A stretch of 64,000 nucleotides of DNA from Bosea sp. PAMC 26642 (GTDB lineage Bacteria > Pseudomonadota > Alphaproteobacteria > Rhizobiales > Beijerinckiaceae): positions 4,619,501-4,683,500 of the forward strand of contig NZ_CP014301.1 in NCBI RefSeq assembly GCF_001562255.1, in the 5' to 3' direction. The position numbers were made by a program, and so were the translations under genes. The stretch's first letter is position 1. The number at the start of each line of letters is the position of its first letter. The notes below the pieces were generated by a model. It saw only the letters and a list, made by a program, of their open reading frames with translations, was not told the DNA's origin and did not search any database. Positions 34,588 through 43,814 of this stretch are shown piece after piece.

Positions 34588-34931
34588 GCCAGGCTGTCGC
34601 GGATCATCTTGTTGACGTCGATGACGGTGTCGAAGTCGTCGGACTGTCCCAGCCTCAGCAATTCGCCCTGCTTCAGCGCGAACAGGCCGATCGAGATGAG
34701 CGACGCCCGCAGCGCCTGCGGCAGGGCGTTGTCCTCGCTGCCGAGATCCTGGATCAGGAGCGTCCAGAGCCGGCGCAGGAAGGACACCGCCGCGATCGTT
34801 TCGTTGGACGCCGACCCGGTCGGGCGCGCCGCCTCCAGCAGAGTGACGGCCTCGTCGAGCGCGCGCCATTCATTGGCTCGCGCCTGGGCGAAGTCGTCTT
34901 CGGCCGCGGCGATATAGGAGCTGTGATACAT
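34584..34931 (-). CDS. flaF: FlaF, flagellin synthesis regulator
   Basis: A 115-residue FlaF with the family pattern (E-A/L-x-L-L-x-A in ALDEAVTLLEAA, LRRLWTLLIQDLGSEDNALP, SLISIGLFAL). FlaF acts opposite to FlbT in control of flagellin translation and secretion. It sits 47 bp after flgL and overlaps flbT by 4 nt. Confidence 0.93.
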   Translation of the reverse strand: MYHSSYIAAAEDDFAQARANEWRALDEAVTLLEAARPTGSASNETIAAVSFLRRLWTLLIQDLGSEDNALPQALRASLISIGLFALKQGELLRLGQSDDFDTVIDVNKMIRDSLA

Positions 34932-34978
34932 GGAGGTTCTCCAGCCTTGCTTGATCGAAGGGGAGCCGAGCGGAGCGC

Positions 34979-36028
34979 TCAGCGCATGTAGTTGAGGATG
35001 CTCATGTTCTGGAACCGGACCGTGAGCGCGTACGACGTCTCGATCTGCGTGGTGAGCGCATCCACGCGCAGCTTGGCCTCATAGGGATCGACGTCCTCGA
35101 AGGACTTGATCTGCTTGGCCATGATGTCGCGCTGGATCGTCAGCCTCTCGCTGGCGGAGCTGACCCGGGCCTGGGCCGAGCCGAGCTGCGCCTGCGTCGC
35201 GATGAGGCCCTGGATCGAGCTGTTGACGACCGTGATCGCCTCGTCGACCAGCGTCTGATAGGCGTTCTGGTTCAGGCTCTGGGTGCCGAGCCCGCTTACC
35301 ATCGTGTAGACCTTGGCCAGGTCGCGCATGAACGGCTGGTTGGCGTTGGTTGAGACATCGATGATCTCGTTGGGCGAGATCCGGCTGGTCAGGTTTCTGT
35401 CGACGGCCGTGGACCAGTTGGCCCAGGCCGGGTCGGCGAACTCGTTGGCGAAGTTCGTCTGCAGGAAGGTCTTCATGCCGGCGGCGCTGATGGTGGAGAC
35501 GGCCGGGTCGTTCTGGGCGAAGCCGAACGCGCCGAGAAAGGCGGTGTCGATCGCCGTCTTGTTCGCCGAGGGCGGATTGGCGAAGTAGTCCGCCATGGGC
35601 TCCTGCTGGGTATTGATACCGGCGAAGATGTACTGGCCGCCCATCGAGTAGTTTGCGGTGGCGGTCGTCCCCTGCAGATTGTTGGTCGCTTCCGTGACCA
35701 GCACGCTCGCGCCCTTTTCGCCGTTGCGGACGGCGATCAGCGTCGTGAGGAAGGATTGCGCCGAGGAGAGCAGGCCGCCCAGCGCCTGCTGCGTCACGTC
35801 CAGCCGCTGTGCGACCAGACCGTTGGTGTCGATGATGCCCTCGGTGCGGTCATACTGGTTGCGGATGTTGACGGTCAGCCCGGTGCGCGCGCCGATGCTC
35901 AGGCCGACATCGGCAAAGCGCGCGGTCACCATCTCCTTGTTGGCGTCGATGAGCTTGTCCTGAGCCTTGAGGATGGAGCCCCGCAGCATGTTCGAGATGG
36001 CGGAGGTCGAAACGAAGGTCGTCTTCAT
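34979..36028 (-). CDS. flgL: FlgL, hook-filament junction protein
   Basis: A 349-residue protein with flagellin-like end helices: N-terminal SAISNMLRGSILKAQDKLIDANKEMVT (in part) and C-terminal LTTQIETSYALTVRFQNMSIL. It lacks the variable domain of flagellin and follows flgK by 4 bp, so it is HAP3/FlgL. Confidence 0.9.
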   Translation of the reverse strand: MKTTFVSTSAISNMLRGSILKAQDKLIDANKEMVTARFADVGLSIGARTGLTVNIRNQYDRTEGIIDTNGLVAQRLDVTQQALGGLLSSAQSFLTTLIAVRNGEKGASVLVTEATNNLQGTTATANYSMGGQYIFAGINTQQEPMADYFANPPSANKTAIDTAFLGAFGFAQNDPAVSTISAAGMKTFLQTNFANEFADPAWANWSTAVDRNLTSRISPNEIIDVSTNANQPFMRDLAKVYTMVSGLGTQSLNQNAYQTLVDEAITVVNSSIQGLIATQAQLGSAQARVSSASERLTIQRDIMAKQIKSFEDVDPYEAKLRVDALTTQIETSYALTVRFQNMSILNYMR

Positions 36029-36032
36029 GGGG

Positions 36033-37496
36033 TTACCTCACAGCGTCCAGGAGGGCGGCCAGCATCCGGTCGATCGTCGAGATCAGGTTGGAGGCCGCGT
36101 CGTAGGAGCGCTCCAGTTCCATCACCAGTGTCATTTCCTCGTCGATGTTGACGCCGGTCGCGTTCGACAGGGATTCGGTCGTCCGTTGCAGCAGGGCGGT
36201 CTCGTAGCCCAGTGTCGTGGTGCCGGTCTGGCGCTGCGCCTCCAGCCAGCCGACCGAGGAACTGGCGAAACCGGCGAGGCTGTTGCTGGGATCGGCCTTG
36301 GCGGCCGGATCGAAGCTGCGCCCGGCCGCCAGTTCGCCGAGCAGGCCCTGGATCCGGTCCGAATAGGCAGCCGCGCCGGTCGTATTGTAGACATAGCCGG
36401 CTCCGGCGAGGCCGCCGTCGCGGATGCGGTCGAGATCGCCGCCTTGGGTCGGATCGGCGGCAGGGTTGACGCGGATCGAGGCGGCGATGCCGGGCATACC
36501 CACGCCGGTCGGCGGGATTCCCGGACCGCCGGCCCAGGTGAACAGCCCAGCCTGATCCGGCCCGGCCGCCACTTGGTCGCTCTCCGCGAAAGCTTCGACC
36601 AAACCACGGGCGATCTCGTCGACCTGGCGCTGGTAGGTCACCGCGATATCGTCGCGGACGACCGACGAGCCGTAGATCTGGCCAGATTTGATCGGCATCA
36701 CGGCGCCGGGGCCGGTCACCGGCACGCCATCGACGAAAACCGCCTTTCCGGCAACGCCGGGCCCCAGCGCATAGCTCGGCCCCATCGAGACGCTGCGTGG
36801 GACGGTCTCGAACAGGGTAACGCCGCTGTCGGTGTAGATCACCATGTCGTTGTTGCCGCGGATCGAGGTGCTGATCCCGATCTCCTCCGACAATTGCGAC
36901 AGGATGCGATCGCGCGAGTCGAGCTGGTCGGTGATGTCGGCGCCTGATGGAGTGCCCTTGACGATCGCCTTGTTGACGGCCTCGAACTCACCCAGCAGCC
37001 GGTTGACCCGATCGACGCCGTTCGTCATTTCGGTGTCGGCAAGGCGGCGCACTTCGCCGATGCTGTCGCTCGCCTGGTTCAGCGCCGTGGCCATGTCGCC
37101 TGCGCGGGTTAGAACATCCTGCGCCAGCAGTGGATCGTCGGGCGTGACGCTGTATTGCTGCAGCGAATTCGTCAGCGCGCCGAGCTTGGCCGCCAGCGAC
37201 TGGTTGAGCTCGGGATCGTTGATCGTAGCCTCGAGCCGATCCAGCCCATCAACGATCGCCTGCTGGGCGGACACCGAAGAAGTCGAAACAAGTTTGCCGG
37301 CAAATAGAACGGCATCCATGGCTCGCCCGATCGAGGCGATCCTGACGGCGCCGCCATAGGTCGTGACCTGCAGGCCGGCCTTTCGGTTGAAGTTGGGATC
37401 GTCTTTCCCGGCGACGTTGCGCGAGACGATGGAGGTCTGCAGCGCCGTGGCGGTCAGCGATGACTGGGCTACGTTGAGGGCTGACGAGAGGCTCAT
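36033..37496 (-). CDS. flgK: FlgK, hook-filament junction protein
   Basis: A 487-residue HAP1. The N-terminal rod/hook-type helix (SLSSALNVAQSSLTATALQTSIVSRNVAG, in part) and the C-terminal NIDEEMTLVMELERSYDAASNLISTIDRML (in part) are conserved FlgK features. The middle holds LDSRDRILSQLSEEIG. It lies 31 bp after flgE and joins hook to filament with FlgL. Confidence 0.94.
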   Translation of the reverse strand: MSLSSALNVAQSSLTATALQTSIVSRNVAGKDDPNFNRKAGLQVTTYGGAVRIASIGRAMDAVLFAGKLVSTSSVSAQQAIVDGLDRLEATINDPELNQSLAAKLGALTNSLQQYSVTPDDPLLAQDVLTRAGDMATALNQASDSIGEVRRLADTEMTNGVDRVNRLLGEFEAVNKAIVKGTPSGADITDQLDSRDRILSQLSEEIGISTSIRGNNDMVIYTDSGVTLFETVPRSVSMGPSYALGPGVAGKAVFVDGVPVTGPGAVMPIKSGQIYGSSVVRDDIAVTYQRQVDEIARGLVEAFAESDQVAAGPDQAGLFTWAGGPGIPPTGVGMPGIAASIRVNPAADPTQGGDLDRIRDGGLAGAGYVYNTTGAAAYSDRIQGLLGELAAGRSFDPAAKADPSNSLAGFASSSVGWLEAQRQTGTTTLGYETALLQRTTESLSNATGVNIDEEMTLVMELERSYDAASNLISTIDRMLAALLDAVR

Positions 37497-37527
37497 GGGT
37501 TTGGTTCCCGTAGGCGTGTTGGCGACG

Positions 37528-38793
37528 TCAGCGCTTCAGGTTGACCAGAACGTCGAGGATTTCGGAGCCGGTCTGGAAGACCTTCGAGTTCGCGGTGTAG
37601 CTGCGCTGCGATTCGATCATCGCCGTCAGTTCGGTCGCGAGATCGACATTCGACTGTTCGAGCGCGCCGGAGCGGATCGAGCCGAAGCTTCCGGTCTCGG
37701 GAAAGCCGACGATGACGTCGCCCGACAGGTTGTTGACCGAATAGACGTTGCCTGACTGCGGCGTGAGCTGGTCGACGCTGGGCACCGTCGCGAGTGGAAT
37801 CTTGTAGGTGGCACGGCGCGAGCCGTTTTCGAAGACGGCATAGACGGTGCCGTCGTCGGCGATCTCGACCTTGTCGACGGCGCTCGGCGCATTGCCGTCG
37901 ACAGCAAGTTCCAGTGCCGTCTCGCCGGTCGCGACCTGGGAGATTTGGCTGAAGTCGATCGTTGCGGTGACGCCGCCCGGGATCGCCACGGTGACCGTGG
38001 CCGGGGCGGTCGTGAGCTGGCCGGTGCCGTTGAAGGCAAGAGCGGCGGTCGCCAGCGGCGGGGAGCCGGCCGCGCCATAGGGAAATCCGCCCGCCGTGGC
38101 CGTCGCTTGGTCGAAGAACACGGCCTGCCACGCATCGGGCGCGGTACCAGTCTTAGCCATATAGACGTCGAGGAATTTCTTGTTGCCGAGATTGTCGTAG
38201 GTGACGATCGAAGACTTGCTCGAATAGGTGCTGCCCGCCACGTTGGCGGAGGGCAGCGTGCCTGCCGGGATCACCGCCGTGTTGGAATCGAGCACGCCCT
38301 TGAGCGTTCCGGTGCTCGTCGGGGTCGCCTCATAGGCGACGTTGGCCAGATTGATCCGCTCAAGGCCGTCCAGGCTGTTGGCAACCACGGTGGGATTGCC
38401 GTTTGTGATCGGGTAACCCATCAGGTAGAAGCCGGCCGAATTCACCAGTTCGTTGCTGCCGTTCTTCACGAAGGCGCCGGCCCGGGTCATGTAAGGGGTG
38501 CCTCCGGCGTCGGAGACGACGAAGAAGCCGTTGCCCCTGATGGCCAGATCCGTCTTCGAGGTCGAGCCCATGATCAGGCCTTCGTCGGAAATCGCGTAAC
38601 GGGTCTTTGTCTCGACGCCGCCGGAGTTGTATTCGCTATGATTTCCTTCGGAGATCAGAGACGAGAATTCGGTCGATCCACGCTTGTAGCCGACTGTATT
38701 GACGTTCGCGATATTGTCGCTGACAGCGCCCAGCTTGCTTCCCTGCGCGGCCATGCCGGACACGCCGGTTCGCATGATGCCGAAAATGCTCAT
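37528..38793 (-). CDS. flgE: FlgE, flagellar hook protein
   Basis: A 421-residue hook protein. The start MSIFGIMRTGVSGMAAQGSK and the following VSDNIANVNTVGYKRGSTEF are the FlgE/rod signature; the C-terminus TAMIESQRSYTANSKVFQTGSEIL (in part) is equally typical. GNGFFVVSD marks the D1/D2 boundary. I chose the ATG at 38793, which has GGAG at good spacing; the ATG at 38799 is too close to it. It heads the long operon down to 28551, and FtcR, divergent upstream, is the likely activator. Confidence 0.95.
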   Translation of the reverse strand: MSIFGIMRTGVSGMAAQGSKLGAVSDNIANVNTVGYKRGSTEFSSLISEGNHSEYNSGGVETKTRYAISDEGLIMGSTSKTDLAIRGNGFFVVSDAGGTPYMTRAGAFVKNGSNELVNSAGFYLMGYPITNGNPTVVANSLDGLERINLANVAYEATPTSTGTLKGVLDSNTAVIPAGTLPSANVAGSTYSSKSSIVTYDNLGNKKFLDVYMAKTGTAPDAWQAVFFDQATATAGGFPYGAAGSPPLATAALAFNGTGQLTTAPATVTVAIPGGVTATIDFSQISQVATGETALELAVDGNAPSAVDKVEIADDGTVYAVFENGSRRATYKIPLATVPSVDQLTPQSGNVYSVNNLSGDVIVGFPETGSFGSIRSGALEQSNVDLATELTAMIESQRSYTANSKVFQTGSEILDVLVNLKR

Positions 38794-39231
38794 TGCCATT
38801 CTCCAAGGCGGAAATCTTGGATGGCATTGCATCTTGTTTTGCTTGTGCGGAGCTTTCGTGGACCGCATGTAAAGTTCGAGTAAAATTTTCGTATTATGGG
38901 GCGATTGAAACAGATCCGCCGTCTCTTCAATCTAACGAGGAGAAATTGAATATCTAAAATTCACCCGATTAATTGCCGTTCTGCGGTCTTCGTGTCAAAT
39001 ATCGGCTTGACATGGGTCTGGGCGCAGATGTGCGGCCGGCATCGCAATGATGATGAATGACAGGTTAAGATAATTTCATAAATCGGTTGTCGCATGTTTA
39101 TTCAAGATTTGTCGCGTCGCCCGCTTATATTGCAGCGCGTCATTATCTCGTTGACCAATTCAGGCCAGGTTAATAGCGTCGGATTGCTTCTCCCGACTTC
39201 GGTGGGAAGAAATCTTTGTACGGGGGGTACA
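38794..39231. promoter_or_regulatory. AT-rich divergent regulatory region between flgE and ftcR
   Basis: This 438-bp stretch is clearly richer in A/T than its neighbours (for example around 38870-38970 and 39050-39110). No convincing gene is seen; the ftcR frame stays open upstream to an ATG at 39094, but that extension is unlike FtcR. A TTGACA at 39007 has no clear -10 partner. The region must hold the promoters of ftcR and the flgE operon and probably an FtcR binding site, though I cannot point to the exact site. Confidence 0.55.
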
Positions 39232-39906
39232 ATGTACATCGTGATCGATGATCGGGCGCTGGTGACCGAAGGATACCAGTCCTTGTTTAACGGGGAGGGC
39301 GTCCCGTCGATCGGCTTCACACCATCCCGCTTCCAGGAGTGGGTCGAGGATACGCCTGCCGACCATATCAACACGGTCGAGGCATTCCTTCTCGGCGACT
39401 GTGCCGAGCGTTCCAGCTTTCCGACGATGATCCGCCGCCGCTCGCAGGCACCCGTGATCGCGATGAACGAGGCTTCGTCGCTCGAGAAGACGCTGGAACT
39501 CTTCGCGGCCGGTGTCGACGACGTCGTCCGCAAGCCCGTCCATGTCCGTGAGATCCTGGCCCGCGTCAACGCGATGCAGCGCCGCAACGAGAAGCGTCGC
39601 ACTGGCGACGATGACATTGCGCTGGGCGAGATCAGGGTCTATTTCGACGGACGCGATCCCGACGTCGCTGGCGAAGTCATGTCGCTGCCGCGGCGCGAGC
39701 GGCGCATCCTCGAATTTCTCATGCGCAGCCGCGGACGTTGGGTCACCAAGTCCCAGGTCTTCAACGCCGTCTACGGCCTGTTCGACGCCGAGGTCGACGA
39801 AGCGGTGGTCGAGAGCCACGTCAGCAAACTGCGCAAGAAACTGCGCGATCGGCTCGGCTACGACCCCGTCCAGTCGAAGCGCTATCTCGGCTACACGATC
39901 TCCTGA
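39232..39906 (+). CDS. ftcR: FtcR/Rem, flagellar transcriptional activator
   Basis: A 224-residue OmpR-like regulator matching FtcR (Brucella) and Rem (Sinorhizobium). The receiver-like half reads IVIDDRALVTEGYQSLF, VEAFLLGDCAERSSF and GVDDVVRKPVHVREILARVNA. The winged-helix half reads LPRRERRILEFLMRSRGRWVTKSQVFNA (in part) and VVESHVSKLRKKLRDRLG. A clear phospho-acceptor Asp at the end of strand 3 is not obvious, as in this family, so phosphorylation is doubtful. The ATG at 39232 gives the family's typical N-terminus. It is expected to activate the hook and basal-body operons on either side. Confidence 0.92.
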   Translation: MYIVIDDRALVTEGYQSLFNGEGVPSIGFTPSRFQEWVEDTPADHINTVEAFLLGDCAERSSFPTMIRRRSQAPVIAMNEASSLEKTLELFAAGVDDVVRKPVHVREILARVNAMQRRNEKRRTGDDDIALGEIRVYFDGRDPDVAGEVMSLPRRERRILEFLMRSRGRWVTKSQVFNAVYGLFDAEVDEAVVESHVSKLRKKLRDRLGYDPVQSKRYLGYTIS

Positions 39907-39916
39907 TTGCCTCTGA

Positions 39917-39962
39917 CGGCTGCGGGGGCGACGCGCGTAATGGCACGTCGCCCCCGCAGCCG
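39917..39962 (+). terminator. Strong hairpin after ftcR
   Basis: CGGCTGCGGGGGCGACG and CGTCGCCCCCGCAGCCG form a perfect 17-bp stem with a 12-nt loop, starting 11 bp after the ftcR stop. It has no clear U-run, so it may act as a weak or processing-type terminator separating ftcR from flgB. Confidence 0.7.
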
Positions 39963-40081
39963 TATCGCGTTATCGACGTGGTACGATAAATTCTCCGAAG
40001 TTTTATCTATAGAATTACCGACAACAGCTTCGCGCAAGTCAATCCTCCTAGTGTTGTATCGCAACCACTTGGAGGCTTTCC

Positions 40082-40462
40082 GTGGAGCCGATACACCTCT
40101 TCGATCTCGCGGCAAAACAAGCCAATTGGCTGGCCGTTCGACAGAACGCAGTCTCGCAGAACGTCGCGAACGCCAATACGCCGCGCTATACGGCCGTTGA
40201 TGTCGAGCCCTTCGAGGCTATCGTCAGGAAGACCACCCTGGCTGTCGCGGCGACCTCGCCCGATCATATCACCTCGACGCCGGCCGAGACGATGACCGCC
40301 CGGCAGCGCAAATCCGACAGTTGGTCGACGGTCCATTCCGGTAACTCGGTCAGCATCGAGCAGGAAATGCTCAAGGCTGGCGACATCAGCCGCAGCTATT
40401 CCCTCACAACGAACATCGTGAAGAGCTTCCACCGCATGATGGCAATGGCCATCAAGAGCTGA
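40082..40462 (+). CDS. flgB: FlgB, flagellar proximal-rod protein
   Basis: A 126-residue rod protein starting at GTG 40082. It begins EPIHLFDLAAKQANWLAVRQ and has the rod motif VSQNVANANTPRYTAVDVEPF. The GNSVSIEQEMLKAGD and SYSLTTNIVKSFHRMMAMAI segments match the FlgB C-terminus. It heads the plus-strand operon flgB-flgC-fliE-flgG-flgA-flgI-motE-flgH-fliL-fliP. Confidence 0.92.
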   Translation: MEPIHLFDLAAKQANWLAVRQNAVSQNVANANTPRYTAVDVEPFEAIVRKTTLAVAATSPDHITSTPAETMTARQRKSDSWSTVHSGNSVSIEQEMLKAGDISRSYSLTTNIVKSFHRMMAMAIKS

Positions 40463-40500
40463 GCAAAGCTGTTCAAACACAGTATAGGTAAGGATAGTCG

Positions 40501-40920
40501 ATGATCGATCCCATTGATGCATCGCTCCGTATCGCCGGAGCCGGCCTGCAGGCTCAGTCGACCCGCGTGCGGATCGTCTCCGAGAACCTGGCCAACGCGC
40601 AGTCGACCGGTCCGACCAAAGGCTCCGATCCCTATCGTCGCAAGACGGTGACCTTCGAGAATTCGATGGACCGGGCGCTCGGGGCATCGACGGTCAAGGT
40701 CAAGGGTGTCGGCGTCGACAAATCGGCTTTTCGCGTCGAGTTCGAGCCGGGCCATCCGGCTGCCGACGACAAGGGCTACGTCAAGCTGCCCAACGTCTCG
40801 ATGCTGCTCGAAATGGCCGACATGCGCGAGGCGAACCGCTCCTACGAGGCCAACCTGCAGATGATCAAGCAGGCGCGCTCGATGCAATCCATGACGATCG
40901 ATCTGTTGAGGAACGGCTGA
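40501..40920 (+). CDS. flgC: FlgC, flagellar proximal-rod protein
   Basis: A 139-residue rod protein. [30 protein letters not shown] (in part) is the rod signature and [29 protein letters not shown] (in part) the FlgC C-terminus. Its stop shares a base with the fliE start. It follows flgB by 38 bp. Confidence 0.93.
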   Translation: MIDPIDASLRIAGAGLQAQSTRVRIVSENLANAQSTGPTKGSDPYRRKTVTFENSMDRALGASTVKVKGVGVDKSAFRVEFEPGHPAADDKGYVKLPNVSMLLEMADMREANRSYEANLQMIKQARSMQSMTIDLLRNG

Positions 40921-41258
40921 TGTTGAACGCGATTTCCGCTCTCGCGCCCACCGCGAGCAGCGCTGCCCAGGGGCTCCAGAGCCTCGGTGCCTCGCTCGTC
41001 CGTCCAGCCCTCCAGGCCGAGGGCGCAGGCCCCGCGCCGGGCGCCGATTTCGGCTCTGTCTTCGCCGGCGTCGCCCAGAACTTCGTCGACAAGCTGCAGC
41101 AGGGCGAAGCGGCCGCTGTTTCCGGCGTCCAGGGCAAGGCTGCCGTCCAGGATGTCGTCCAGGCGGTGATGTCGGCGGAGCATTCGCTGCAGCTGGCCAT
41201 GGCCATGCGCGACAAGGTCGTCTCCGCCTACCAAGAATTCATTCACATGCCGATCTGA
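40920..41258 (+). CDS. fliE: FliE, MS ring-rod junction protein
   Basis: A 112-residue FliE with the conserved C-terminal part: [49 protein letters not shown] (recognised in pieces). It links the MS ring to the rod. The start overlaps the flgC stop by one base and flgG follows 11 bp later. Confidence 0.92.
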   Translation: MLNAISALAPTASSAAQGLQSLGASLVRPALQAEGAGPAPGADFGSVFAGVAQNFVDKLQQGEAAAVSGVQGKAAVQDVVQAVMSAEHSLQLAMAMRDKVVSAYQEFIHMPI

Positions 41259-41269
41259 GGAGCACTCCC

Positions 41270-42058
41270 ATGAAAGTCCTTGCCATTGCCGCAACCGGCA
41301 TGAGCGCTCAGCAGCTCAACGTTGAAGTCATCGCCAACAACATCGCCAACATCAACACCACCTCGTTCAAGCGCGCCCGGCCCGAATTCACCGATCTGCT
41401 CTACCAGACCGAACGGGCCCGCGGTGTTCCCAACCGCGGTGGCGACGGCTCGATCCCGGAAGGCGCGTCGCTGGGGCTCGGCGTGCGCGCCGCCGCGATC
41501 CGCAACCTGCACATCCAGGGCGCGATGACCCAGACCGGAAATCGGCTCGATCTCGCCATCGACGGCCGGGGCTGGTTCAAGATCACGGCCCCCGAGGGCG
41601 AGACGCTCTATGCCCGCGCCGGCACCTTCAACACCAATGCCGATGGCGATCTGGTCACGGCTGATGGCTATCTGCTCGATCCCGTCATCCGCGTGCCGGC
41701 CGATGCGGTCGATGTCTCGGTCAACGAATCCGGCCTGGTCATGGCCAAGATTCCCGGCGACGTGCAGCCACGGCAACTCGGCCAGATGACACTGGTCAAC
41801 TTCGCCAACGATGCCGGCCTGGAACCGCTCGGCGGCAATCTCTACCGCGAGACCGTCGCCTCCGGCCAGCCGACGGATGGAACCCCGACGAGCATCGGCT
41901 TCGGCAAGCTGCGCCAGGGCTATCTCGAGGCCTCCAACGTCGATCCCGTCAAGGAGATCACGGCACTGATCGCCGCGCAGCGCGCCTATGAAATGAACGC
42001 CAAGGTGATCACCGCCGCCGATCAGATGGCCGGCACCGTCGCCACCGGCATCCGGTAA
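41270..42058 (+). CDS. flgG: FlgG, flagellar distal-rod protein
   Basis: A 262-residue distal rod protein. It opens [32 protein letters not shown] (in part) and has [24 protein letters not shown] (in part), and ends with [29 protein letters not shown] (in part), all diagnostic of FlgG. GAGGAG precedes the ATG. flgA follows after 10 bp. Confidence 0.96.
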   Translation: MKVLAIAATGMSAQQLNVEVIANNIANINTTSFKRARPEFTDLLYQTERARGVPNRGGDGSIPEGASLGLGVRAAAIRNLHIQGAMTQTGNRLDLAIDGRGWFKITAPEGETLYARAGTFNTNADGDLVTADGYLLDPVIRVPADAVDVSVNESGLVMAKIPGDVQPRQLGQMTLVNFANDAGLEPLGGNLYRETVASGQPTDGTPTSIGFGKLRQGYLEASNVDPVKEITALIAAQRAYEMNAKVITAADQMAGTVATGIR

Positions 42059-42068
42059 GGAACGCCCC

Positions 42069-42545
42069 ATGACCTCCGCCCTGCTGCGCTACTCGATCCT
42101 GGCCGCAACGCTTCTCGGTCTGGGCGCGGCGTCGCCCTTGCACGCTGCGCCCGGCGACATCCTGCTGCCGGTGCCCATGGTCACGCTCTATCCGGGCGAT
42201 GTCATTTCCGACGGGCAGCTGGTCGACCGGATGTTTCGGGTCAACGGCCGCGCGCCGATGGTCTCGATCGACAACCGCCTTGCCATCGTCGGAAAGGTGG
42301 CGCGGCGCACGCTGCTTCCGGGTCAGCCGATCCCGAGCAACGCCGTAGACGATCCCAAGGTCGTGCGGCGGGGCGTGCCGACGCAGGTCGTATTTCGCGA
42401 AAACGATATGGTCATCACCGGCATCGTCGAACCGATGCAGTCGGCCTCGGTCAACGAGATGGTCAAGGCCCGCAACCCTGACACCGGCCTCATGGTCGTC
42501 GGCGTGGTGCAGGCCGATGGCACCATCCGCGTCGGAGGCGAGTGA
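42069..42545 (+). CDS. flgA: FlgA, P-ring assembly chaperone
   Basis: A 158-residue secreted protein with a signal peptide (LLGLGAASPLHAAP) and the SAF-type FlgA C-terminal domain: PMVTLYPGDVISDGQLV, RTLLPGQPIPSNAV, VVRRGVPTQVVFRENDM and KARNPDTGLMVVGVV. It is the short form common in this order, without a long N-terminal domain. It helps FlgI form the P ring in the periplasm. Its stop overlaps the flgI start. Confidence 0.92.
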   Translation: MTSALLRYSILAATLLGLGAASPLHAAPGDILLPVPMVTLYPGDVISDGQLVDRMFRVNGRAPMVSIDNRLAIVGKVARRTLLPGQPIPSNAVDDPKVVRRGVPTQVVFRENDMVITGIVEPMQSASVNEMVKARNPDTGLMVVGVVQADGTIRVGGE

Positions 42546-43663
42546 TGGCACTGCGGTCGAGACTTGCCGCGATCTGCTGCGCGCTGGCGCTGGCGATCCA
42601 ATGCGTCACGCCTGCCATGGCTTCGGTGCGGATCAAGGATATCGCCGGTCTGCAGGGCGTGCGCGACAACCAGCTCGTCGGCTACGGTCTCGTCATTGGC
42701 CTGCAAGGCACCGGTGACAGCGTCCGCAACTCGCCCTTCACCGGCCAGGCTTTGCAGTCGATGCTCGACAGGCTCGGCGTCAACGTCCGCAACTCGCCGA
42801 TGCGCACCCGCAACGTTGCAGCCGTCATCGTCACCGCCGATCTGCCGCCTTTCGCGGGCCGCGGCAGCCGTATCGATGTCAGCGTCGCCTCGATGGGCGA
42901 TGCGACATCGCTGCTCGGAGGGACGCTGGTCGTGACCTCGCTCCTGGCCGCCGACGGGCAGACCTATGCCCTCGCGCAGGGCAGGCTCAATGTCTCGGGT
43001 TTCTCGGCCCAGGGCGAGGCGGAGCGGCTGACCCAGGGCGTCGCCACCGCCGCGCGCATTCCCGGCGGCGCGCTTGTCGAACGCCAGGTCGCCGACCAGC
43101 TCTCCAACCTGCATGTTCTGTCGCTCGAACTGCGCAACCCGGATTTCGTTACGGCCGAGCGCGTGGCTTCCGCCATCAACGCCTTCAGCCGTGAGCACTA
43201 CAAGTCGACGGTCGCCTTCGCGCTCGACCACCGCACCATCAGTCTGACGCGGCCTGTCAATCTCTCGACCTCGCGCTTCATCGCGGAGATCGAGCGGCTG
43301 ACGCTGGAGCCGGATTCGCCCGCCCGCGTCGTCGTCGACGAGCGCACCGGAACGGTGGTGATCGGCCGGGACGTCAAGATCTCGACCGTCGCCGTAACCC
43401 ACGGCAATCTAACCGTCCGCGTCACCGAGACGCCGCAGGTGTCGCAGCCCGAGCCGTTCAGCAACGGCGAGACCACGGTGGCTCCACGCACCCGGATCGA
43501 GGCGACGCAGGGCAACGGCCGGCTCGCCATCATCAACGGCGCCAATCTGCACACGCTGGTGCGCGGTCTGAATCAGATCGGCCTGAAGCCCGCCGGCATC
43601 ATCGCGATCCTGCAGGCGATCAAGACGGCCGGAGCGCTGCAAGCCGACCTCGTCGTGCAATAG
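42545..43663 (+). CDS. flgI: FlgI, flagellar P-ring protein
   Basis: A 372-residue periplasmic protein with a signal peptide (ICCALALAIQCVTPAMAS). FlgI signatures are VRIKDIAGLQGVRDNQLVGYGLVIGLQGTGD (in part), VNVRNSPMRTRNVAAVIVTADLP (in part) and the C-terminal LVRGLNQIGLKPAGIIAILQAIKTAGALQA (in part). The ATG at 42545 overlaps the flgA stop (TGATG); GTG at 42542 is an alternative. Confidence 0.96.
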   Translation: MALRSRLAAICCALALAIQCVTPAMASVRIKDIAGLQGVRDNQLVGYGLVIGLQGTGDSVRNSPFTGQALQSMLDRLGVNVRNSPMRTRNVAAVIVTADLPPFAGRGSRIDVSVASMGDATSLLGGTLVVTSLLAADGQTYALAQGRLNVSGFSAQGEAERLTQGVATAARIPGGALVERQVADQLSNLHVLSLELRNPDFVTAERVASAINAFSREHYKSTVAFALDHRTISLTRPVNLSTSRFIAEIERLTLEPDSPARVVVDERTGTVVIGRDVKISTVAVTHGNLTVRVTETPQVSQPEPFSNGETTVAPRTRIEATQGNGRLAIINGANLHTLVRGLNQIGLKPAGIIAILQAIKTAGALQADLVVQ

Positions 43664-43686
43664 CGCCGCCGCGCGGCACGACATCG

Positions 43687-43720
43687 CAGGCCCGGGATCG
43701 CGATGTCGATCCCGGGCCTG
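43687..43720 (+). terminator. Perfect hairpin between flgI and motE
   Basis: CAGGCCCGGGATCG and CGATCCCGGGCCTG form a 14-bp perfect stem with a 6-nt loop, 24 bp after flgI. It is followed by TTCC rather than a long U-run. It may partly end the transcript, giving motE-flgH-fliL-fliP their own promoter in the 95 bp before motE, or it may protect the upstream mRNA. Confidence 0.6.
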
Positions 43721-43814
43721 TTCCATGACGGGGGCGCGTGTCTAACCCCAAGTCAGCCTCGCGAAAGCAACTCGCCGTAGAAAAATCTGAGACAACGTAA
43801 TCGGGTTGCAGATA

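Noticed and set aside
39007..39040. TTGACA box upstream of ftcR as a sigma-70 promoter
   Set aside because: No acceptable -10 element at 16-18 bp spacing.
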